Part shown: one piece after another, positions 12,111 through 23,410 of the stretch
How positions within the stretch are numbered: position 1 is the stretch's first letter
Layout of the letters: the number at the start of each line of letters is the position of its first letter
Assembly: GCF_024586455.1 (NCBI RefSeq)
Contig: NC_065922.1
Location: 15,744,089 to 15,808,088 of the forward strand
Length of the DNA: 64,000 nt
From: Bactrocera neohumeralis
Lineage: Eukaryota; Arthropoda; Insecta; Diptera; Tephritidae
Direction: 5' to 3'
Program-made: the position numbers and the translations under genes
Notes under the pieces: model-generated
Database searches by the model: none
Seen by the model: only the letters and a program-made list of their open reading frames with translations
Told to the model about the DNA's origin: nothing

Positions 12111-13400
12111 TTCACCAAAAAATATATTTCAAATTCCTTGGTCTGCAAAAAAAGTGTTGAAAAAGTTTCCTACTGGGTCTTTACCTCACGTTATGATATG
12201 TTATGAAGCATAATATTTTTAATTTCTTGCCTTAAGTTTCCGTTTCATTTGAAATAATAGTAATTATTTTGCTATCGGCAAGACACACACACTAACCACT
12301 GGTATGGGGGCGCGATCTAGGTCAGTCAGCTAAGATAGGTGAGTTGTTTTTAGCGGTATTTTCAAACTTTGATGATATGGATTTTCGTTCATGCTACGCC
12401 TCTTACGCAAGCGCGGAGGTTATAGTTGCGTGGAAAATTTCGGTTCGGTTAAATGATTCCGATTCCCTTTTGTGCGGATATTGATAAGCCATCGAGAGTA
12501 TCATGGCACAATGACTACAGGTAAACAATAACAATAACAAAAGGCGTACACAAAATTGATATTGTGGTATAGAAAAAGAGGTTAAGTCGATTTGGATTAA
12601 AATCAGTACTCAACAATAGTTTTATGACTCAAGCCAAATTTTAGAAAGACTTTTGAGTAAAATTATAATTTTTTAATCATAAATCATTATTATTTTTAAA
12701 TATCAAAATGTTCGGAATAGTGCTTTAATTCTACTTTTAGTTTTGAAAAACTTGATTAACTCAAAGACACCGAAGAGAATTATTGAATTATTACGATTCA
12801 CAATTTTGAATGAAATTCTTCCAAAGAATTGTTTACTTGCCAAAAGTTTTTGTGATCTTGAAGTTTCGGGATCAGCACTTAATATTTTCTTTGACCATAA
12901 ATCCATTTATTCTTCAAAGAGAGGAAGTGGCAAAATTAACTGGCTATATACCAAAAAAGTTTCGAAGTTATGGGATATGCACTTTCTGATCCCAAATTCA
13001 GGGTTCCTGTTTATATATTTTGTAAACAATCAAATATGTTTTAGGACTATAAACGTTATGATCCGCCGAAAAAATTGGTGGAGAAAAATAGTTCATGTTA
13101 TCATGTTCAAATAACTCATTAGTGTCCCAATGGGAGCTAATTTTCCAAAACTATGCTAAAAGAGATAGGAAAAGTTTACATTTAGAAAATTATTGAAACA
13201 ATGGACCATTATTTATTTATTTTAATTATTTAAATGTTACTTGAACACCTTAGATGCCTATCGCAAAACTTTTCAAACCATTGGAAACGCAGCTTAAAAA
13301 TATTTCTTATAGCAATCTAGGTAAAAATTAAGTCATATATATATAATGTTTTTTTTTCAATAATTTTTCAAAGTTTTTTTTCTTAGCTTAAGTCTTCTTA
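12111..13400. other. Intergenic, no gene supported
   Basis: The longest open frame (about 120 codons on the plus strand near 12,743-13,114) starts without ATG and shows no known motif. I consider it a chance frame. No transposon match was recognised. Confidence 0.4.
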
Positions 13401-13429
13401 AATATTCTTTTATACCAATATTTTATTGA

Positions 13430-13935
13430 ATTAAAATTTTTATACAGTTGGCAACTCTTCCAAAAAATATTTTCAACTATTAACTTTATTTACCTATACT
13501 GAAGATTTCCTTTTTTTATTAATTTTTGGTTTCTAAATTTTAAAATAGGTGGCAGCCCTCTATTTTTTTTAGTTATATACCGAAAAAGAGGAATCAGGGG
13601 AAGGAGGGTTCACTTTATTTTATTAATTTCTGGTTTCTAAATTTCAAACAAGTGGCAACCTTATAATTTTTTTCCGAATTATGTAACATAAAATCTGGAA
13701 TCAGTATACTGCAGGTTTACTTTATTTTATTAATTTTTGGTTTCTAAATTTAAAAAAAGGTGGCAACTCTACAAATTTTTACTGAGTTATATATCAAAAA
13801 AACAGGAATCAGGATATTGTAGGTTTACTTTATTTTATAAATTTTTGGTTTCTAAATTTTAAAATTGGTGGCAACCCTCTAAGTTTGTTCTGAGATATAT
13901 TTCAAAAAATCAAGAAAGGGGTGATTTTACTTTCA
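13430..13935. repeat. 107-bp tandem repeat, about 4-5 copies
   Basis: The core ggtttctaaatt recurs at 13,528, 13,632, 13,739 and 13,847 (spacings 104, 107, 108). Each copy is followed by ggtggcaaccct and, later, ggaatcag, with actttatttta before the core. A partial older copy (gttggcaactct) lies at 13,447. It is not coding. Confidence 0.85.
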
Positions 13936-14816
13936 GTGTGACGGTTTTTTGTTGCGTCACACGATTTCATTGCAAATTGAAACTAAAACTCTTCCAAAAT
14001 TTCACTAGTAAGGTTCGATTCCATTTATACCTTCATATTTCCAAAAGTTTTATCCAAATTTGCCATTTTCAATTTGTATAAAGTCATTATACACTTCGGC
14101 TGCATTCAATTTACCGTTAGCGTTAATTAATTGAACACGATTTCGAAAGTACAACGACGGAAGCAGCCTATTTATTATGGACTTCTGAAAAGAGGGCGTG
14201 TAAGTGCACGCCCCTTCGTCAAAAAACACAGGCGCCACAAAATAATGCATGTAATTTGGAAACGAGACAAATAGTAACGGCATTAAGAGGTATTGAAAAA
14301 AATATTATTTTTTTTGGTTTTGCAAATTTTGCTCCAGATTAAAGCGTTTAATAACGGTGTAAAGGTTTTGGGAGCAAAACAGATTTAATCAAAACGAAAT
14401 TGAGGCATGGATTTGAAAGACAATCGGCTAAAAAACAAAAGAAAATTAATGGGAAGTTGTACCGTTATGCTGTTATAAAGCGAAAAAATAAACAACCGTT
14501 AATTTTTGGCTTACAAGACTTTTCGATACAAACAACTAGACATAATTTACAATTTAATATTTTTTATATTTTTTTTTAAATTATTTTTTTTCATTTTTTC
14601 TTTTCCATTTTGTGATTTTCTCTCTGACTATAATGACCGCATTTAGTGTAAATATATTTGGTTTAATTTGAAATTATGACAGAAAGGTGGCAACTGACAG
14701 ATGGAGATGAATGATACCGTAAATTCAGCGCGTAAGCTTAGTTCGGGCCCTATAATTTGGCCGAGCAGAAAAATTTATTATAAACTCATTGCGAATTACA
14801 GGCAATAATTTCAGCT
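13936..14816. other. Intergenic, no gene supported
   Basis: Short frames only. A ggttcgattcc word near 14,012 resembles a tRNA B box but has no A box or cloverleaf around it. Confidence 0.4.
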
Positions 14817-15599
14817 TCAAAGCAAAATGAGCGTGTGTTGTTGTTGCTGATGCCGTTTTGAAGTGTTTCGGAGCCTTGAAACCGTTGCAAAACGGCTAAC
14901 GGAAATGCCATTGCACTCCAATTTCAGCGAGAAAGAGTTAAACGGCGACAGATGTGCCGCCTGAGGTGAGCGCTGGCATCGTGAGGGGCTACAAAAAAGG
15001 TGCAATAAGCGGGAAGGTGGCAGCGGTGGCACAACACCAAGACATAATTTTACATAATAACAAGTTGAGATCGCCAGGTAAGTGATGAATGAAAAGAAAA
15101 ACAAAAAATAAAAATAAATAAACGATGGCAACCAATTTATGAAGAGAACAATGGAAGAGTAGGGGAAGGAAGAGCAGCTGCCTGACAAGCGATCCAGTTG
15201 CATAGCATGTGGAACCAAAAGCAAGCAAAACGTCAACGTAGAGAAGCTGAGTAAATGAAGTGGAAAAAATTCAAAGAATCGCAATGAAAAAGTGACCAAA
15301 GTCGAATGTAATCGCACATTCACAGAAAACCGGCTATCAACATAATTGATGCGCAAGCGCATGCGCAATGTGACGTAACACCACTTATACGCGCCAAATA
15401 AGCTACGTGGTAGGCGTTCGTGAACTTGAAGAATGCGCGCCGGCGTGAGCGCCTCAGCAACGTCACGAGGCTGGCATTCACTGGAGCGCGAAGCGAAAAC
15501 CGAAAGCAGCATGCACATGTCAATGGAGATAAGGAAACGAGAAGAGCTCTGCGTACAGCTGGTCTGGTTGAATAAGCATGCCACGAATGTCAACCTCAA
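14817..15599 (-). other. Long open frame of 260 codons, doubtful
   Basis: The frame is long for this window and lies in a GC-richer island. It includes two very hydrophobic segments (around residues 100-130 and 150-185), but there is no signal peptide pattern, repeat or domain that I recognise, and the composition looks like antisense or UTR DNA. On the plus strand the same island has a strong donor (CCAG|gtaagt at 15,077/15,078), which suggests that any exon here may run the other way, possibly as a non-coding 5' exon. I do not assign a product. Confidence 0.15.
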
Positions 15600-15639
15600 T
15601 TAATCAAGCCTTTCACTACTTGAAAGTGGAAACAATAGT

Positions 15640-16560
15640 TTTTGGAAAAAAATTTAAAAATAAAATTGAAAATTTATAAAAAAGAAAAATTGAAAAAAAA
15701 ATATTTAAGAATAATTTTTAAAATTTAAATAAAAAAAAAATTTTTTTTTAATAAATATTTAAGAAAAAATTTAGAAAATTTACAACAAAAAAATTAAAAA
15801 AAAATATTTTTTTTAAAAAAAAATTTTAAACAAAATATTTTAGAAAAAAATTTTGAAAATTTATAAAAAAAAAGTTAAAAATTAATATTTAAGAAAAATT
15901 TTTTAAAAAATTTTAATAAAAGTATTTCGAAATTTAATAAAAAAATTGGAAACAAAATATTTAAGAAAAAAATTTTTAAAATTTATAAAAAAAAATTAAT
16001 AAAAATATTAAAAAAAACATTTCGGAAATTTATAAGAAAAAAGTTAAAAATTATTATTTAAGAAAAAATTTTCAATAAAAATATTTTGGAATGAAATAAA
16101 AAAAAATTAGGAAAAAAAATATTTTAGAAAATAGTTTTTGAAAATTCATAACAAAAAATTTATATAAAAATATTTGGAAATTTAATAATAAAAATAAAAA
16201 AATTAAAAAAGTAATATGTAAAAAATTTTTTAAATTAAATAAAAAAAAAAAATTTTAAAGAAAAAATTTTGAAAGTTTATAAAAAAATCTAATAAAAATA
16301 ATGAAAAAAAATTGTGTAAATTTATAAAAAAAAGGTTAAAAAATTAATATTTAATATTCTTTATTTTTTATAACTTAAAAAATTTTTAATAAAATTATTT
16401 TGGAATCTAATAAAAAAAAAAATGGAAAAAAAATATTTAAGAAAATAATTTTTGAAAATTCATGACATAAACATTTGTATTAATAATATTTTGAAATTTA
16501 TCCATAAAAATAATTTGAACTCTTTATCTTTGTTTTAATAATTTTTATTTTTATTTTTTT
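15640..16560. repeat. AT-only low-complexity tract
   Basis: About 0.9 kb of A/T runs with recurring aaaaaatttttgaaaatttataaaaaaa words. It ends shortly before the 3' end of the second cuticle-like gene. The texture is similar to 6,040-7,100 but with different words. No gene is possible. Confidence 0.85.
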
Positions 16561-16627
16561 CAACTCGCTTAACAAACTAGCGTATTACAAATTTCAGCTC
16601 GAATTTCCATATTTCTAAAAACTAAAT

Positions 16628-17419
16628 TTAATAGATATAACCACCATTGGAGCCATACTGTGTCTCCACGCCAGACGAAGCGCCGGCACCGGCACCAGCA
16701 CTCACATACTGTTGCACCGCATCATACGAAGCGGCGGGTGCGAACGATGCAGGTTGTGGCGAGCGGATAGCGGGACCTTGTGCTGCCGCCAAACTCACAT
16801 GAGATTCGTGAGCGCCCACATTGTTGCCATAACTGTCGGTCAACAGGGTGTTGTGGTCGAAATATTGTACGCCAGCATCTTGGCTACTCAGATCGTAGCT
16901 GCCACCATAGGCGGCACCAGCGTCATCGTTGGCAGCACTAACACCAGCATCCACTTGTTGCTGTTCTACCTCGGCAGCGCCTTCATATTGTTGCTGCACT
17001 TCATCCTGACCGTATGAGCCATAAGAGACGGCGCCGTCATCTTCGACTGGTGCAGCAGCTACGGGTTCTGGCTCTTGCTCTGGCTCTGGTGCTGGTGCTA
17101 CTGGTGCGCTGTCATAACTGACGTGCACTGCTTGCGATTGTTGTCCATGTCCGTAATCGTGGCTGTGTTGCTGACTGCTGTATGACACTGAACCGGCGCT
17201 GGGACCAGAGCTTGAACCGACGCTGGCGCTACCACCAATAGCACCGAAGTGGGAACTGCCGCTTGAACCAAAACCGGCGGAACCACCAACAGCGCTGTAG
17301 TGAGAACTGCCACTACCGCCATGATGGCCAGGTTGTACAGGTGGCAAGTACTCGCGGTTCAAATGGCTGACATCGGCGGCTGCGCTGGCAATTAGTGCGA
17401 ATGCGACGAGTAAGAGTTT
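16628..17419 (-). CDS. Secreted cuticle-like protein, paralogue of the 3.7-kb gene (exon 2)
   Basis: This exon encodes 263 residues of a secreted low-complexity protein, probably extracellular structural. The signal peptide (KLLLVAFALIASAAA) leads to DVSHLNREYLPPVQPG. Next come SSHxxAxGGSAxxGSS repeats, a Ser/Gln/His-rich stretch, an APAPEPEQEPEPVAAAP acidic-proline tract, a Glu/Gln/Asp-rich middle and the ending ETQYGSNGGYIY. Both ends match the gene at 3,701-4,762, while the middle differs, so the pair arose by duplication followed by repeat turnover. As in the first gene, the exon opens with a splice acceptor (ttgcag|AAA at 17,419) and has no in-frame ATG; the start codon must lie in an upstream exon that I could not place. 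Stop TAA is at 16,628-16,630. Confidence 0.85.
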   Translation of the reverse strand, partial: KLLLVAFALIASAAADVSHLNREYLPPVQPGHHGGSGSSHYSAVGGSAGFGSSGSSHFGAIGGSASVGSSSGPSAGSVSYSSQQHSHDYGHGQQSQAVHVSYDSAPVAPAPEPEQEPEPVAAAPVEDDGAVSYGSYGQDEVQQQYEGAAEVEQQQVDAGVSAANDDAGAAYGGSYDLSSQDAGVQYFDHNTLLTDSYGNNVGAHESHVSLAAAQGPAIRSPQPASFAPAASYDAVQQYVSAGAGAGASSGVETQYGSNGGYIY

Positions 17420-18410
17420 CTGCAATTGAATTAGTCAATAATTAGATACCTTTAGGCGAGTTATTTAGATTTATTTGCTTAGATAGTATACAGAATTGAA
17501 AAGTCGGGCTCTACTGAATATCAACATGACCAATAAAACCCTAAGATCAAGATGAAGGAGGCTATACGAGCATCGAAATCCACACAACGATTTCGGAAGA
17601 TCATGAATTGAAGTCAATTGAGATAGATGGAACCCTTAAAGTATACATTCATATATAGGATTAACCGATTATGAACACCATTTGGTGCCGTTGAATTGTA
17701 ATAAGCCTGAGCTTGATCTCAGGATCCCATCTCTTCGTTTAGTAGTTCAACTGTCAGTAGTCTGAGAGAACTGTTTGTAACTAACCGTATCCAAAGCGTG
17801 GAAAGACGGAACAGTTATGATATACTATATATCTGTCAAAGCTATGATATCCACATTTTGGGATGCTCATGCAATCTAATGATCAAACGGGAAACCATAA
17901 GCATGACTCTTATTAGAACGTCGTATATGTTTGAAGGGCGAAAGAAAGAGACTTTCCATTAAAAATCAATGGCTTCCCCACGATAGTCGGTTTTACGTAG
18001 TTGGAACAAAACCGTTCTTCTATCTGGTCAAGGACTATGAACTCGCCAGCATTCTCCAAAATTTCTGTATCTCCAATTAAAAATAGCCCGATGCCAAACT
18101 TGCATGATCTGGATTTGGAACTTTTTCCAACCTATTTTACGGATCTGTTCTTAGCGAACTGGGGTTGATGAAGTAAAAGGGAATTAAATTGTACCAGAAA
18201 AGTGGTAACGAAAAATCGGAAGATTATTATAATTAGTGTATCTGTGGCCAAAGCAGCTACATACATACATATGTGTATTAAATAATGAATCGAACTTTTC
18301 CAGGAAAAGATAACTTTTCTCTTCTTCTCTACTTCTAAACATGTTTCTGGTATTCTAAAATTAACTTAAAATTTGACTCAAACAATAATCATAAATTTTA
18401 ACGATGTTAA
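17420..18410. other. Upstream region of the second cuticle-like gene
   Basis: Must contain at least part of the first intron and possibly exon 1 of the minus-strand gene. I searched for ATG followed by a donor in good context and found no convincing candidate; gtgttc after the ATG near 17,670 is weak. No promoter is assigned. Confidence 0.4.
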
Positions 18411-18414
18411 AGAA

Positions 18415-18970
18415 ACTTTTCAAAAATATCGGTTAATTGTTATCGATTATAAATTTATGTAATTCGATATCTTTTTTAACTTAAATAAAAAATTCCAAAA
18501 ATATCGATTAATTTTTATTAATTATCGATATGTGAAATTCGATAAATTTTAAGTGTCAAATGACATCGATAAACCCTCAACATCTTACAAAAAATGGAGA
18601 ATATAACACAATAGCGAACAAATTTTTGATATCGATAACCGATAATCGACAAAAACATAGATTTAATTGAACTTGATTTCATTAATAAGTTATTTGTACT
18701 GAAATGTATTTTAATTGGTGACATATGTATGTATGTTTAAAAATCAATTTTTTTCACAATTTTCCAATATATCGATTAATTGTTATCGAATTTCGATAAA
18801 TTAATTCGAAAATTTTTTAAACTTGTAAAATAAAATTTTCCAAAATATCGATTTATGTAATTCGATATATATTAAGTATCGAATGCAATCGATAACCCAT
18901 AAACATCTTACAAAAGTGTGAGAGTATATCAGAATAGCGATTACATATCGATAACCGATTAATATATATA
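18415..18970. repeat. ATCGATA-rich satellite C, two units
   Basis: Two units about 324 bp apart share atcgataaccc, aacatcttacaaaa and aatagcga (18,562-18,617 and 18,886-18,941), then gatatcgataaccgat. The first unit continues into atttaattgaac...ttttaattgg (18,661-18,718). In the second unit the same continuation occurs only after 20,588, so the Tc1-like element interrupts it. Confidence 0.75.
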
Positions 18971-18994
18971 GTTGCGAGCAGTGAAATAGTAGTG
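18971..18994 (+). repeat. Outer left inverted repeat of the Tc1-like element
   Basis: Pairs with 20,560-20,583 with one mismatch. Its inner relative is at 19,170-19,192. Confidence 0.85.
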
Positions 18995-19257
18995 GGTGTT
19001 AGAGCTTTATATATGTATCTGTGAGTTATGTAAAATGGCAAACAATTTTAACATATTGAAATGCTAAAGTGGATCATATTTTCCAGGCTATGTTTATTAC
19101 TAAAAATATTTAGATTTGAATATGTGCAAGATATATTTATTTTCAAAAATGTGTTTATGTATGAAAATTGTTGGGAGCAGTAAAATAGTAGTAAAGTACT
19201 AAAAATTTTTTTTAAAAAATACTTAAGGATTTTTGTAAGTTTCGTCTATAGGAGATC

Positions 19258-20268
19258 TTAGTACTTGGTAGCATGGCCATGATTTTTGATAACAGCAATA
19301 CATCGCTTCTTCAGAGAAGCTACGAGACTGTGGCAACTTTTCAGTGGTATGGTCTGCCATGATTGCTGCACTACGGTCCACAACTCGTTGTTGTTTTTGA
19401 GTTTATCCTTCCGCACCGCTTTCTTGACGTCTGCCCAACGGTTTTCAATAGGATTGAGGCCAGGGGATTGAGCTGGTCTATCCATGACCTCAATTTCATT
19501 GACCCGAAACCACCCTACTGGTGGCTTCGGGTCGTTATCCTGCTGAAATATTCTTTTCAGCGGCATGTCCTCTTCAGCAAATGGAATCATGATATACTCC
19601 ATTATATTTACGTATGTGTATCGGTCCATTATGCCAGTCATCTTGTGAATTGGGACTACACAAAAAAATTGGGCCTGTGAGAAAAACAGCCCAAACCATG
19701 ATATTCAAACCGCCATGCTTCAAAGTTTTTGTGGTGAATCTGGCGTCGTACTCTGTATTAGGGGAGCGTCTTAGATATGTATAGAACAACTTTCGACACG
19801 TCTATCCACAAGATGTTGCGCCATTTCTCAATCGGGCAATGCAGGTGTCCTTTGGCGAATTTAACACGACTTGCTATATGATTTTTTTTAATAACGGTAC
19901 TTTTCGAAGACTGCGGACATATAAATTATGTTCTAGTAGAAGTCTTCTCACTGTATGAACACCGTAGGCCAGGTTCAGTTCATTCCGAATCTCCATAGCT
20001 GACATTCTAGGTCGACTCTTAGCACATCTTACAACTATTCTTGTAAAATTCTCAGAAATAATCCATCTTGCCCCCCTTTTTTCGTCTTTTTTTCATAAAT
20101 AATTGCATTGCGAATCGTTGTGGCATAACACCCTACAAGTCTTTCCACTCCCTTGTAGGATTTATCGTTGTTTATGACAGATTGAATCCATTCTCGTTTT
20201 TCTTCACTACAGTGCTTCCCGCGGCTCAATAAAAGGTGCAAAGTCATATTTTTTTTTGCTTTTTGCAT
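19258..20268 (-). pseudogene. Tc1-like transposase (DD34E type), broken
   Basis: Transposase that would cut and join the element's ends. The N-terminus holds a helix-turn-helix region starting RGKHCSEEKREWIQSV. Downstream are ELNLAYGVHTVRRLL and RSLRKVP, then WRNILWIDVSK with the first catalytic Asp, KHGGLNIMVW, QQDNDPKP with the second Asp, and SPGLNPIENRWADVKK with the catalytic Glu. Spacing between the last two is 30 residues instead of 34: four residues near the HTS motif are missing, in frame. A frameshift near 19,790-19,830 and changes around it break the protein. About 335 codons in total fits the family. Confidence 0.85.
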
Positions 20269-20559
20269 TCAATAATAAATAAAAGATCAGGAACCTTACT
20301 TTTTGTTTGATAAAATTAAATTTTTTTTAGTAAAAATTATCTGTTTGCAATCAGCTCACCGTTCACTACTATTCTATTGCTCGCCCATAAAAATAGATAA
20401 CCCAATAAAATTGGGTCTAAATAAGTTATGGTAAGTGTTTCACACTTATTGTTGTGTGTAATAGGACCGTTATACTTCAGAGAATATATCTAAAATAATG
20501 ATCGACGGCAATTTCATAAAAGAAAAAAAATTTAAAGCAAAACTCTCTTGGCCAATGGG

Positions 20560-20583
20560 CACTACTATTTCAATGCTCGCAAC
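20560..20583 (-). repeat. Outer right inverted repeat of the Tc1-like element
   Basis: Reverse complement of 18,971-18,994 except for one base. Its inner relative is at 20,365-20,386. Confidence 0.85.
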
Positions 20584-20646
20584 GTATATTTAATTGAACG
20601 TAATTTCATTAAGAAGTTATTTGTACTGAAATGTATTTTAATTGGA
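20584..20646. repeat. Continuation of satellite C beyond the Tc1-like insertion
   Basis: 20,588-20,646 matches 18,661-18,718 with only a few differences. It is the right-hand half of the satellite unit interrupted by the Tc1-like element. Confidence 0.75.
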
Positions 20647-20649
20647 ATC

Positions 20650-22980
20650 ACTTGATTAAAAACCAAATTTAGTACTTCGGTATAAAGAACCGAAAGAGGA
20701 GCTAAGAGCAGTATTTACCGTTTTACTCGAATTACTACTATTTTACTATCGATTAATTTTACGAACTATGCGCTCATTTCTCTTGAAACTGAAAGATTGC
20801 TATCAGTATAAAACATTTCCTTCGGGAAATTAGAAAAGAGAATAAACAACGCTATCTTTCCAAATAAATCAAACACTAAATGATGTAAACTAAAATTAAG
20901 TAATTAAAAAACAATTAGAACACAGAATCAAAACAGTTACACAACACAGATCACTCTCCCAAAGGGTTCATGAGCACAGCACTGCTTCTGACTTATCAAA
21001 TAACTGAGAATATTTATAGTTAAATTTTTGTATGTCCGTATGTATCACTAATTCACCAACCATTTTGAGGAGTTTGTTTATTTTAGAGACCACAAGAAAC
21101 CAGGAACTTTAGTTTGTACTAAACTCGTTGAATTGTGTGTGAGAACTGTCACTACGACTCAACAAAACCGTAGTCTTTTATACCCAACAGAAACCGCTAT
21201 TTTATTAGTGCTACCCATATGTTTATTATTACTTAAACAATAACTTAATTTAAACATATCTATTTTCTGTAAATAAATTAAAAACTCTAAAATTTAACTA
21301 AGAATACAGCGAAAGGTCGCAATTATGTCGCAGTTGATTTTGTTTGACTCTTAATTAATTTAGAATGCCGATGGAGAAGGCGTAGACGAAACAAAAACAT
21401 AAAGCTAAAAATACCACAAGTCACGATAAACATATTGCAAAAAAAAATATTTGGCAGATGATCGAAATAGAACTAACATAAGCCAAATACAGGGTGGTCC
21501 ATGCAGTGCTTTGCTTTGGGAAAATTCAATCAACTAATCGTAAAAACTTTAAACAGAAACAAAATGTTGTGTTGTGTTATGTTTTTTGGTAGTGCTTTCT
21601 TGTTTTATTTATGAAATATTTTCAGGTAGATAGTCAAGCTAAGATAGCCTCTGAGAAGTCTTTCTGCTGAAGACATGTAAAATGTCAGTCAATATTCCTT
21701 CAGTGTGGAAAGCAACGCACATTATTTGTGTCTGGCAATGAGATTATGACCATGAACTACCTATGTCCTTTCAAATATTACTTAATCAAAGGTTGCTAGA
21801 TTAACTTGCTAGGACTTGGAAGACCACCAAAATCCGAATTTACTGAAGATTAAATTAAGAACAAAACTACTAACTTTAGCCAAGAAAAAATGGTTTTATG
21901 GTAGGAATCAATGCACGGTTCTCATCCCTGTGATTTCATCTTTAGAAACTGATTAAGGTTGGTATACTTAAAGGAAGGTAATATTGTAGACTAACCTCTC
22001 TTAATGGATAGTATATTACACGAAATATTTTACACAGTGCTCGATATTTCGCACTGAAAAAATCAATGAGCTGTCAGGAAAGAAAAATTCCAAAAAAGTT
22101 CTACTAAGTCCGGCGTGTTATTTAATAGTGCTTAGTTAAGGCTCTCTGGTGAACCAAATGGTCTGATTCATGGCTTTGAGCAAGCACTTTTCAGCCTCCA
22201 TTTTCACCTTTGCAACCATTTATGGTTTTCTTTGCTTTTAATACATATAATTTTAAGATCTTGGAGACAATTACTGGCTTTATCTCACAAACGTATTTGC
22301 TCGATTATGCATTATAGGTCTATAATGACAATCCAAAATATGAATGGACCCCAAATAACATCTTCTTTGTACCAAACTGATATAGACGAGACGGTTATCA
22401 AACTTTTATTGGAAAAAGATCAATTTTAGATTTTAAAAAGAGCTTTGCCGGAACGGAACACATTCAAACACACGCATTGAGTAGACTATTCGGTGGTTTT
22501 GCCTCCGTAATGATCATCATAGATCAATGTAACATTTTCCCCTGTATTTCTGAGGACTCGCTTTAAACTTCCCATTAAAATTTCGACTCTTAGCGACCAC
22601 AAATTTTTTCGTTTCTCAGTTATGGCAGACTGCTGCTTCGTTTTAGTTAGAACTAGATGTTTTGCTCCATAGTGCAGCTTCTTTCAAAGAGATATGCACG
22701 CCCTTCGATAGCTGAACGGCCATACCAGCTATGAATTCGCTGATTGTGCGTTCTAAACTAGTCAAGATGTTTATAATGTTATTAGTAATAGCAGCAAGAT
22801 TTCAATATTCGACTTGTAAAGGTGAGCGATCACATCTGAATTGCCCGAAACTATAAAGTCGATCCAATTTCATCCGATCGATTGCAAAATGGGTTTCCTA
22901 TGTGTTCTTTCATTCTAGCGCTGTACCAATGGACCTCCAGTGAGCTCAGCAGGCGCTGGTCAATAACCTCAACTTGAGCA
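20650..22980. other. Intergenic, no gene supported
   Basis: AT-rich sequence. The only frames are about 60 codons long and lack motifs. The part around 20,940-21,200 has a TATA-like tttatac and mixed composition that could be an old LTR or promoter, but no paired LTR was found. Confidence 0.35.
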
Positions 22981-22989
22981 TTCTGTCCC

Positions 22990-23410
22990 AGAGTGAACCG
23001 TAAGAAGTCCTCTGAACCCTCTCTTAACAAAGTCAGTTTCACCGCAATTGTAGGTATTCAACTGGGACACTGTCCAAAAGGTTTCGACTGCTAAACATTG
23101 TGACAGACCAAAGTTATATGGAGGTAGCTGGGGTGGAATCAACTTGTCACTTTCAACTCTACTGCCCGGCTTTTGGCAGACTGACTAGAAATATCTCGGC
23201 ATACACATCTTTGGCGAGTCCAGTGAAGTAGGCGATTTAGCTGGTATTAATATTAACTGCCTTAATAAATTTGTGGCAAACTCAAAACGCTTCGTTGATT
23301 TATGAGATTCTGTTAATGCACTTTTAGAAATTTAAGAGAAACACAAAGGATGAATGTCTTTTTAAGTCAAGCCCATCGATTTGGAACAGCCCTACGACCT
23401 AACCTAATCT
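22990..23410 (+). mobile_element. Non-LTR retrotransposon 3' end with ACCTAACCT tail
   Basis: The plus strand contains a frame-broken C-terminus ending HIFGESSEVGDLAG and INCLNKFVANSKRF before a stop. The same C-terminal region is found near 2.1 kb, 28.5 kb and (minus) 37.6 kb. It ends in acctaacctaatct at 23,397-23,410. Confidence 0.6.

Larger units (their letters stand above)
18971..20583 (-). mobile_element. Tc1-like transposon with IR/DR ends
   Basis: The element is 1,613 bp long. Outer inverted repeats are at 18,971-18,994 and 20,560-20,583 (24 bp, one mismatch; they begin GTTGCGAGCA). A second, related pair lies about 198 bp inside each end (19,170-19,192 and 20,365-20,386), so each end has two direct copies. 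This arrangement (IR/DR) is known for one group of Tc1-like elements. The termini abut TA-rich sequence consistent with a TA target. The transposase on the minus strand is broken, so the copy is not autonomous. Confidence 0.85.

Noticed and set aside
12743..13114. 123-codon plus frame
   Set aside because: It opens with TTG, has no recognisable domain, and lies in AT-rich DNA where such frames arise by chance.
14008..14025. tRNA B-box-like word ggttcgattcc
   Set aside because: No A box at a suitable distance and no cloverleaf can be folded.
17830..18180. Possible mariner remnant (FWDAHAI reading)
   Set aside because: Only six or seven residues fit and the following sequence does not continue the family; too weak to list.
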